Positions 31,490 through 36,384 of a DNA stretch of 36,384 nt are shown here, in pieces. The translations under genes were made by a program, and so were the position numbers. This DNA comes from an uncultured Oscillospiraceae bacterium (lineage in GTDB: Bacteria > Bacillota > Clostridia > Oscillospirales > Oscillospiraceae). Numbering within the stretch: the first letter of the stretch is position 1; every line of letters starts with the position of its first letter. The stretch is taken from NCBI GenBank assembly GCA_944385785.1, contig CALWYO010000014.1:1-36384 (forward strand), written 5' to 3'. The notes under the pieces were generated by a model. The model saw only the letters and a program-made list of their open reading frames with translations. It was not told the DNA's origin and did not search any database.

Positions 31490-32398
31490 TTAATCAGACG
31501 ATTCAAAATAATGGGATATGAACGCAAGGAAAACCTGCATCTGAGGTGTGATCCATTTATTTTTGTGGTATAGGATCTGACTGTACATATAAACCGGCGG
31601 AGCATCTGTCTTTACAATACAAAGGCGTTTCGCCAGTATTTTTTCCTGAATGCAGAACAGTGGAAGAAAGGATAGCCCTACATCTTTTTCTACCATACGG
31701 ACTATAGTTTCAGGATTTCCAAATTCTACTATAGGTGAAATAAAAAGGCCGTTTTCTGACAGTAACCTGTCCAGTTCATTTCTGTAGCTCTCTCCAGATT
31801 CAGTGAGAACAAATGTCTCCCTTGACAACTGCTCAAGCGGTACTTGACCAGCAAGCTCCCATTTTTCCGAGGCAGACGAGAGAAAGACAATTTCCTCTTT
31901 GCGAAGTGTTTTTTGCTTTAACATAGGGTCTATGATTGTATGATTCAGATCAAAGAAAAGATCTACCATGTTGTTTTTTGCACGCTCGACAAGGGCACTT
32001 CTGTTTTCTGTATAGACTGTGATTTTAATATTTGGATGTTCCATATGGAACATTGCCAGCAAATCAGGGAGCAGCGCGGTAGCTATGGACTCTATACTGC
32101 CTATTCGCAATGTTCCGCCTAATGACTCTGGAGCTGTGCCGTCAGAGAATTTGACTGAAGCGGCGGCCTGTTCACTGAGATTTTGAATCTCATTTGCGTA
32201 GAACAGAAATTGCCTGCCCTGTTGGGTAAGCTGCACCGTCCTGCCTGTGCGCTCAAATAACCTGACGCCAAGCTCCTGCTCCAGCTGCTGTATCTGAAAA
32301 GACACATTGGACTGGGAGTAACCAAGTTGTTCTGCGGCTTTTGAAAAACTCCGCTCATTTGCCGCCAATATGAATGTACGTATATTTCGAAATTCCAT
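31490..32398 (-). CDS. LysR family transcriptional regulator
   Basis: The start is the ATG ending at 32398, where the product opens M-E-F-R-N-I-R-T-F-I-L-A-A-N-E-R-S-F-S-K-A-A-E-Q-L as in typical LysR proteins; 32 further in-frame codons upstream are untranslated AT-rich leader. 302 residues. Helix-turn-helix residues 18-37 include Y-S-Q-S-N-V-S-F-Q-I-Q-Q-L-E-Q-E-L. The effector domain begins near residue 90 (T-L-R-I-G-S-I-E-S-I). It is divergent from the decarboxylase gene with 128 bases between starts, and the T-N11-A box in that interval is the probable binding site. Confidence 0.92.
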   Translation of the reverse strand: MEFRNIRTFILAANERSFSKAAEQLGYSQSNVSFQIQQLEQELGVRLFERTGRTVQLTQQGRQFLFYANEIQNLSEQAAASVKFSDGTAPESLGGTLRIGSIESIATALLPDLLAMFHMEHPNIKITVYTENRSALVERAKNNMVDLFFDLNHTIIDPMLKQKTLRKEEIVFLSSASEKWELAGQVPLEQLSRETFVLTESGESYRNELDRLLSENGLFISPIVEFGNPETIVRMVEKDVGLSFLPLFCIQEKILAKRLCIVKTDAPPVYMYSQILYHKNKWITPQMQVFLAFISHYFESSD

Positions 32399-32441
32399 TG
32401 GGCACAACCTATCAAAAATATAGATGTATATATAAAAACTA

Positions 32442-32475
32442 TTAGTTTGACTAATATTATCTCCTATGCTACATT
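32442..32475 (+). promoter_or_regulatory. LysR-type box overlapping the decarboxylase promoter
   Basis: TTAGTTTGACTAA at 32442-32454 is a dyad of the T-N11-A type bound by LysR proteins. It overlaps the -35 TTGACT 32447-32452, which pairs with -10 TACATT 32470-32475 at a 17-base spacing. Binding here should repress or reposition the polymerase. Confidence 0.55.
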
Positions 32476-32526
32476 GTTTTTCAAGAAGAGTCAAGCAATT
32501 TTAGCCATCTGGGAGGTATAAAAACT

Positions 32527-33960
32527 ATGTATGATATGGGCAATTACGAAAATACGGCTATAAATTTTATAAGAGACTATACGGAATTCTCTATGCATTT
32601 GCCAGATGGACCGATATCAAAGAAGGCACCGCAATATAAGTTGGAGAAGATACTCCAACAGGGGATACCCGCTAAGGGCAGACCTTTAGATGATGTTGTT
32701 GAAGAGCTCTGCCGTGATATAATGCCATACGGGAACCACAATAACCATCCGAGATTTTTCGGATTTATTCCGAGTACGGCCTCGCCCATATCCTGGCTTG
32801 GGGATATAATAACCACTGCATATAACCGGCATGCCGGAAGCGCCGATAACCAACCGGCCATCTGGTGCGTTGAACAGGAACTCATAAGGTGGCTGAACAA
32901 CCGTGTGGGATTTCCAGAAAAGGCTGGCGGTATATTTGTCTCAGGTGGTTCTATGGCAAATCTTACGGCGATGACGATTGCCAGAGACAACCTGCTTGAA
33001 GAGTCAGACTGGAGCAGGGGAACCGCTTATCTATCTGATCAGACTCACAGTTCGGTGGAAAAAGGTCTTAAGGTTATTGGAATAGGCAGCAGCAGGATAA
33101 GGAAGATACCGACTGACGACCTTTTCAGAATGGACACGCAAGCCCTAAGACGCGCGGTTAAGGAGGATGTGGAGAACGGTTTCATGCCATTTCTGACGAT
33201 TGCTACGGCAGGTACCACCAACACTGGCAGCGTGGACCCCCTCAGCAAGATACGCGACATATGCAACGAATATGGCATGTGGATGCATGTGGATGGGGCA
33301 TTTGGGGCTTCAGTGGTGCTCTCTGAAAACTACAGCGACATGCTGGCTGGTATTGAAACAGCTGATAGTCTCAGCTGGGATGCCCACAAGTGGCTTTTTC
33401 AGACAGTTGGCTGCAGCATGGTTCTGGTACGTGATCAGAAATATATGCTTAACAGTTTCAGCGTCCATCCGGAGTACCTTAAGGATTTGGAGAAAGACGG
33501 CTCCTCAATAAACCCATGGGACCTTGGAATTGAACTGACGCGTCCGGCACGCTGTATAAAACTTTGGCTTACACTGCAAGTTATGGGGTGTCATGCTATC
33601 AGCGAAAATATAGAACACGGGATAAGACTGGCGGAATGTGCAGAAAAGAAGCTCAGAGAGAACAGTACAATAGAAATTGTCTCACCGGCGCAGTTCGGAA
33701 TTGTCAACTTCAGATATGCGCCTGTCGGAATGAGTGAACGTCAGAGAAATATGCTAAACAGCAAGATATCTGAAAAGATCTTGAAAGACGGATATGCCGG
33801 CGTATTTACTACAGAGCTTAATGGGAAAAAGGTTCTGCGTATGTGCATCATTCATCCTGAGACAACTTTAGACGAATTGAAGGAGACAATTGAGCTTATA
33901 GACAGGTGCTTTACGGAGAGTCTGGAGGAAGTAGGCGGACTTTGGAGAAAAATATCGTAA
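32527..33960 (+). CDS. Group II PLP-dependent aromatic amino acid decarboxylase-like protein
   Basis: 477 residues, the usual length of aromatic L-amino acid decarboxylases. PLP-binding features are all present: G-G-S-M-A-N-L (140-146), stacking His174 (D-Q-T-H-S-S-V-E-K), Asp256 (H-V-D-G-A-F-G) for the ring nitrogen and Schiff-base Lys288 (S-W-D-A-H-K-W-L). The N-terminus N-H-P-R-F-F-G-F-I-P-S is the substrate-pocket segment of this group. Gut Clostridia use such enzymes to make tryptamine, tyramine or phenethylamine; glutamate or other substrates cannot be excluded. The start has GGGAGGT upstream. A divergent LysR gene and a LysR box at the promoter suggest substrate-induced expression. No amine exporter is adjacent. 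Confidence 0.88.
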   Translation: MYDMGNYENTAINFIRDYTEFSMHLPDGPISKKAPQYKLEKILQQGIPAKGRPLDDVVEELCRDIMPYGNHNNHPRFFGFIPSTASPISWLGDIITTAYNRHAGSADNQPAIWCVEQELIRWLNNRVGFPEKAGGIFVSGGSMANLTAMTIARDNLLEESDWSRGTAYLSDQTHSSVEKGLKVIGIGSSRIRKIPTDDLFRMDTQALRRAVKEDVENGFMPFLTIATAGTTNTGSVDPLSKIRDICNEYGMWMHVDGAFGASVVLSENYSDMLAGIETADSLSWDAHKWLFQTVGCSMVLVRDQKYMLNSFSVHPEYLKDLEKDGSSINPWDLGIELTRPARCIKLWLTLQVMGCHAISENIEHGIRLAECAEKKLRENSTIEIVSPAQFGIVNFRYAPVGMSERQRNMLNSKISEKILKDGYAGVFTTELNGKKVLRMCIIHPETTLDELKETIELIDRCFTESLEEVGGLWRKIS

Positions 33961-34011
33961 TGAGCAAACGGCGTTTATGCTTAATATTTTATTAAGTGAA
34001 ATGGTATAGAA

Positions 34012-34035
34012 ATAGCCGCCCGTCTGGGCGGCTAT
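34012..34035 (+). terminator. Terminator after the decarboxylase gene
   Basis: ATAGCCGCCC 34012-34021 pairs perfectly with GGGCGGCTAT 34026-34035 around a GTCT tetraloop, followed by AAAATTTTG. A weaker dyad, CTTAAT 33980-33985 with ATTAAG 33991-33996, precedes it. Confidence 0.75.
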
Positions 34036-34065
34036 AAAATTTTGAATACCTGCGGCAGATGAAGT

Positions 34066-34108
34066 GTCTATAAAATAAATCGGAGCAAGCGATACAAAGC
34101 TTGCCCCG
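34066..34108 (-). terminator. Terminator of tRNA-Pro
   Basis: On the minus strand CGGGGCAAGC (34108-34099) pairs with GCTTGCTCCG (34090-34081), ten pairs with one G-T, followed by the T-rich ATTTATTTTATAG. It begins four bases past the CCA end of the tRNA. Confidence 0.85.
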
Positions 34109-34111
34109 ACG

Positions 34112-34187
34112 TGGTCGGAGTGGGGAGACTCGAACTCCCGGCATCATGCTCCCAAAGCATGCGCGCTACCAACTGCGCTACACCCCG
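34112..34187 (-). tRNA. tRNA-Pro (UGG)
   Basis: A 76-base cloverleaf on the minus strand. Acceptor arm CGGGGTG pairs with CACTCCG (one G-T), the D arm is GCGC-AGTTGGTA-GCGC, and the anticodon stem CATGC/GCATG encloses the loop TTTGGGA, giving anticodon TGG. The T loop is TTCGAGT, and the A discriminator plus CCA end is encoded. A perfect terminator follows. Confidence 0.95.
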
Positions 34188-34256
34188 ATTTGATAAAGCC
34201 TACATATTATAACCTATTCCATTCCAAGATGCAAGATGAAAATTAAAGAATTTTGT

Positions 34257-34284
34257 TTGATTTTTATGGCTATTGTGGTACAAT
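34257..34284 (+). promoter_or_regulatory. Promoter of the trmB-murT-gatD operon
   Basis: TTGATT 34257-34262 and TACAAT 34279-34284 are separated by 16 bases, with TGG (34276-34278) extending the -10. The predicted start of transcription is only about 8-10 bases before the trmB ATG at 34300. Confidence 0.5.
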
Positions 34285-34299
34285 GCTTTGGGTGATTTT

Positions 34300-34944
34300 A
34301 TGCGAATGAGAAAGAAGCCTAATCTTGTCCCACGCATGGAGAAATGCGAAAGGGTTCTGGAACGGGATCCTGCACGTATGCGAGGAAGCTGGCTAAAAGA
34401 ATATCGAGAATTCAGCCAGCTCCATCTGGAACTGGGGTGTGGAAAGGGCAGGTTTACGGCTGAGATGGCCCGGGAAAATCCAGAAGTGCTGTTTGTAGCA
34501 GTTGAGCGAGTACCCGATGCGATGGTTGTCGCCATGGAGCGAGTGTGTGCCATGGAACTTAATAATGTGCGCTTTCTCGATTTTGACGCCGCCGGATGCC
34601 AGGAGATATTTTCCCCTGGAGAGGTGGACAGAATATATATAAATTTTCCAGATCCATGGCTTAAGAAGAAGCAGTTCAAGAGGAGACTGACCGCGCCGTC
34701 TTTCCTGAAGATATATAAGGAAATATTAAAAGACAGTGGGGAAATATGGTTTAAAACAGACAATGTCCCATTGTTCCAGTGGTCAAAGGAGCAGTTTGAG
34801 GGACAGGGCTGGGAGCTTTTACAGGTAACAGACGATTTGCACGCCAATGGACCGACTGGCGTTATGACAGATTACGAAGCTAAGTTTTATGACCAGGGTA
34901 TGCCAATAAACAGACTTGTGGCGAAAAGGCCGGGAGATGCATAA
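34300..34944 (+). CDS. trmB: tRNA (guanine-N7)-methyltransferase TrmB
   Basis: The start is ATG 34300 (M-R-M-R-K-K-P-N-L-V-P-R), as in other Firmicutes TrmB proteins; nine in-frame codons upstream overlap the promoter. 214 residues. The SAM-binding motif is L-E-L-G-C-G-K-G-R-F, followed by L-D-F-D-A and the family signature I-N-F-P-D-P-W-L-K-K-K-Q-F-K-R-R-L. The C-terminal W-F-K-T-D-N strand completes it. It methylates G46 of tRNAs. The gene lies 112 bases from tRNA-Pro on the opposite strand, and two bases before murT, so the two protein genes form an operon. Confidence 0.95.
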   Translation: MRMRKKPNLVPRMEKCERVLERDPARMRGSWLKEYREFSQLHLELGCGKGRFTAEMARENPEVLFVAVERVPDAMVVAMERVCAMELNNVRFLDFDAAGCQEIFSPGEVDRIYINFPDPWLKKKQFKRRLTAPSFLKIYKEILKDSGEIWFKTDNVPLFQWSKEQFEGQGWELLQVTDDLHANGPTGVMTDYEAKFYDQGMPINRLVAKRPGDA

Positions 34945-34946
34945 GA

Positions 34947-36317
34947 ATGAAGCTGAGATTTATTTTAGCATTGTGGGCGGCAAAGCTGTCTCGCCCTGTT
35001 TTGAAGATTACTCGGCATAATGGTACTAATTTCCCAGGTGAGTTAGCACTAAAGATATGTCCGGATTTTTTAAAGTATGTTGCAAAGCCTAAGAGAATAA
35101 TTGCGGTTACTGGTACTAATGGCAAGACCACGGTATCAAATATGATATGCGATATTCTGGAACTTTCGGGGAAGCGAGTTCTTAATAACAGAGCGGGGTC
35201 TAATATAAATTCAGGGATATCCACGAGCCTTTTGACAGGAGCTACCATATTTAACAGGCCAAAATATGATTTTGCAGTTCTCGAAGTGGACGAGCGGTCG
35301 TCAAAACGGATTTACCCATATGTTAAACCGGAGCTTATGGTGATAACGAATCTTTTTCGGGATTCAATAATGCGTAATGCCCATCCTCAGTATATTGCCG
35401 ATTTTCTTACAGACAGCATACCTCCTGAGACAAAACTTGTGCTTAACGCTGACGATCTTATTTCTTCGTCGGTAGCTCCTGAAAATTCAAGAGTATATTT
35501 CGGTATAGAGCGCATGGACACAGATGTGACTGAGTGCATAAACCTTATCAATGATATGCGGGTATGCCCTCGGTGCCTGGGGGAACTGAAATATGAGTAC
35601 CTGCGTTATCATCACATAGGACGGGCGTATTGTGCAGAATGCGGTTTTAGTTCTCCTGCATATGACTACACTGGCGGAGATGTGGACACCAGAAATATGA
35701 CGATGACTGTCCGAGACAGGAAGGGCAGTGGAAGTTATGATCTGCTGTCTGACAGCGTTTTTAACATATATAACATGGTGGCAGTCGTCGCTCTGCTGCG
35801 GGAGCTTGGTATGAGCCACGACGAGATATCCAGATATATGGGAAAGATAAGCATAGTAGAGTCACGCTATAATGAGATGACCGTGGGCGATATTACTTTG
35901 GTAATGCAGATGGCCAAGGACAAAAATGCCCTGGCCTGCTCTAGAGCTTTTGACTATGTGACAGAGCAACCGGGAGATAAGGAACTGTTCCTGATGGTCA
36001 ACTGCCTTGGCGATGAGAAACACTGGTCCGAGAACGTATGCTGGCTTTATGACTGCGATTTTGAGTTTTTAGCGAGACCAGGTGTGGAGCACATAGTCGT
36101 AACGGGACCGAGGGGAAAAGACTATAAACTCCGGCTTTTGCTTGCAGGTGTACCGGAGGAGAAAATTGACTGGGCCAGGGATGAGCTTGAGGCCGCAGAT
36201 CTGCTCAGGCTTGAGCCAGGCAGCAGCGTTTATTTCTTCTACGGTACTGATTCTGTGGCCCTTGCACACAAGGTCAGAGCAAAGGCTATTGAGCATATCC
36301 AGGGGGATGACAGATGA
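34947..36317 (+). CDS. murT: Lipid II isoglutaminyl synthase subunit MurT
   Basis: 456 residues, a Mur-ligase relative. The ATP loop is V-T-G-T-N-G-K-T-T (54-62). A zinc ribbon with Cys207, Cys210, Cys229 and Cys232 (C-P-R-C ... C-A-E-C) interrupts the central domain, the hallmark of MurT versus other Mur ligases. The DUF1727 C-terminal domain follows (L-F-L-M-V-N-C-L-G-D-E). With glutaminase GatD it amidates the D-Glu of lipid II to D-isoglutamine, needed for transpeptidation. The gatD start overlaps its end by four bases (ATGA), as expected for subunits of one complex. Confidence 0.95.
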   Translation: MKLRFILALWAAKLSRPVLKITRHNGTNFPGELALKICPDFLKYVAKPKRIIAVTGTNGKTTVSNMICDILELSGKRVLNNRAGSNINSGISTSLLTGATIFNRPKYDFAVLEVDERSSKRIYPYVKPELMVITNLFRDSIMRNAHPQYIADFLTDSIPPETKLVLNADDLISSSVAPENSRVYFGIERMDTDVTECINLINDMRVCPRCLGELKYEYLRYHHIGRAYCAECGFSSPAYDYTGGDVDTRNMTMTVRDRKGSGSYDLLSDSVFNIYNMVAVVALLRELGMSHDEISRYMGKISIVESRYNEMTVGDITLVMQMAKDKNALACSRAFDYVTEQPGDKELFLMVNCLGDEKHWSENVCWLYDCDFEFLARPGVEHIVVTGPRGKDYKLRLLLAGVPEEKIDWARDELEAADLLRLEPGSSVYFFYGTDSVALAHKVRAKAIEHIQGDDR

Positions 36318-36384
36318 AGATAGAAATTTTATATCCTGAGCTGTGCAACCTCTATGGCGATCTTGCAAACGCCAGGTATCTGGC
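36314..36384 (+). CDS. gatD: Glutamine amidotransferase GatD, 3' partial
   Basis: Only the first 23 codons are in the window. They open M-K-I-E-I-L-Y-P-E-L-C-N-L-Y-G-D-L-A-N, matching the conserved start of GatD (L-Y-P-x-L-x-N-L-Y-G-D). The ATG overlaps the murT stop (ATGA). The catalytic Cys and His lie beyond the window edge. GatD supplies ammonia from glutamine to MurT. Confidence 0.9.
   Translation, partial: MKIEILYPELCNLYGDLANARYL

Noticed and set aside
32399..32494. 32-residue N-terminal extension of the second LysR protein
   Set aside because: It is AT-rich, overlaps the promoter and LysR box of the divergent gene, and the usual LysR start is at 32398.
34200..34847. 215-codon minus-strand open frame opposite trmB
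   Set aside because: It is a shadow of trmB, whose conserved motifs are on the plus strand; no binding site or family match.
1..36384. CRISPR array
   Set aside because: No regularly spaced direct repeats of 24-40 bases and no cas genes were seen.

Overview
The window looks like the chromosome of a low-to-moderate GC Gram-positive anaerobe of the class Clostridia, probably a gut lineage of the Oscillospiraceae/Lachnospiraceae type. This is inferred from the dgt-like/dnaG/rpoD block, a DUF134 regulator paired with a NifX-like protein, the murT/gatD pair, a heterodimeric ABC exporter, GyrI/DUF3795/DUF3788 orphan genes, frequent TTG/GTG starts and strong GGAGG-type ribosome binding sites. No species can be assigned from sequence alone.

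Region 1 (1 to about 3,700) is conspicuously AT-rich and foreign-looking. It holds a serine recombinase that enters from the left edge (its catalytic serine is the first complete codon) and stops just where its zinc ribbon should begin. Next come a 763-residue Hanks-type protein kinase with a large unrecognised C-terminal region, a possible structured RNA, and a 76-residue single-pass membrane protein. This is the right end of a mobile island and the best place for a new system, possibly defence-related.

Region 2 (3,940 to 6,702) is a co-oriented run of small detoxification or resistance-type genes: GyrI-like, DUF3795, DUF3788, an APH(3')-like aminoglycoside kinase and a GNAT acetyltransferase. 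Region 3 (6,823 to 11,508) has a TIGR04076-type protein divergent from a Crp/Fnr regulator, then an NAD-dependent epimerase-like protein, a HAD phosphatase and an ADP-ribosylglycohydrolase. Region 4 (11,697 to 17,586) has an SLC13/ArsB-type permease, a LysR regulator and a two-gene heterodimeric ABC exporter with one degenerate ATP site.

Region 5 (17,892 to 25,937) is core: flavin reductase-like protein, hflX, yigZ, dgt-like gene, dnaG, rpoD and a membrane-anchored GH3 beta-hexosaminidase. Region 6 (26,031 to 31,405) has a GNAT protein, an esterase overlapping a DEDDh exonuclease, a MATE exporter, a second GNAT gene preceded by what looks like a complete leader-peptide attenuator, and a divergent DUF134/NifX pair around two tandem palindromes. 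Region 7 (31,490 to the end) has a LysR gene divergent from an aromatic amino acid decarboxylase-like gene with a LysR-type box over its -35, tRNA-Pro(UGG) with its own terminator, trmB, murT and the first codons of gatD.

The most interesting candidates are the putative ribosome-mediated attenuator at 29,697 to 29,939 and the kinase / RNA / membrane-protein island at the left edge.
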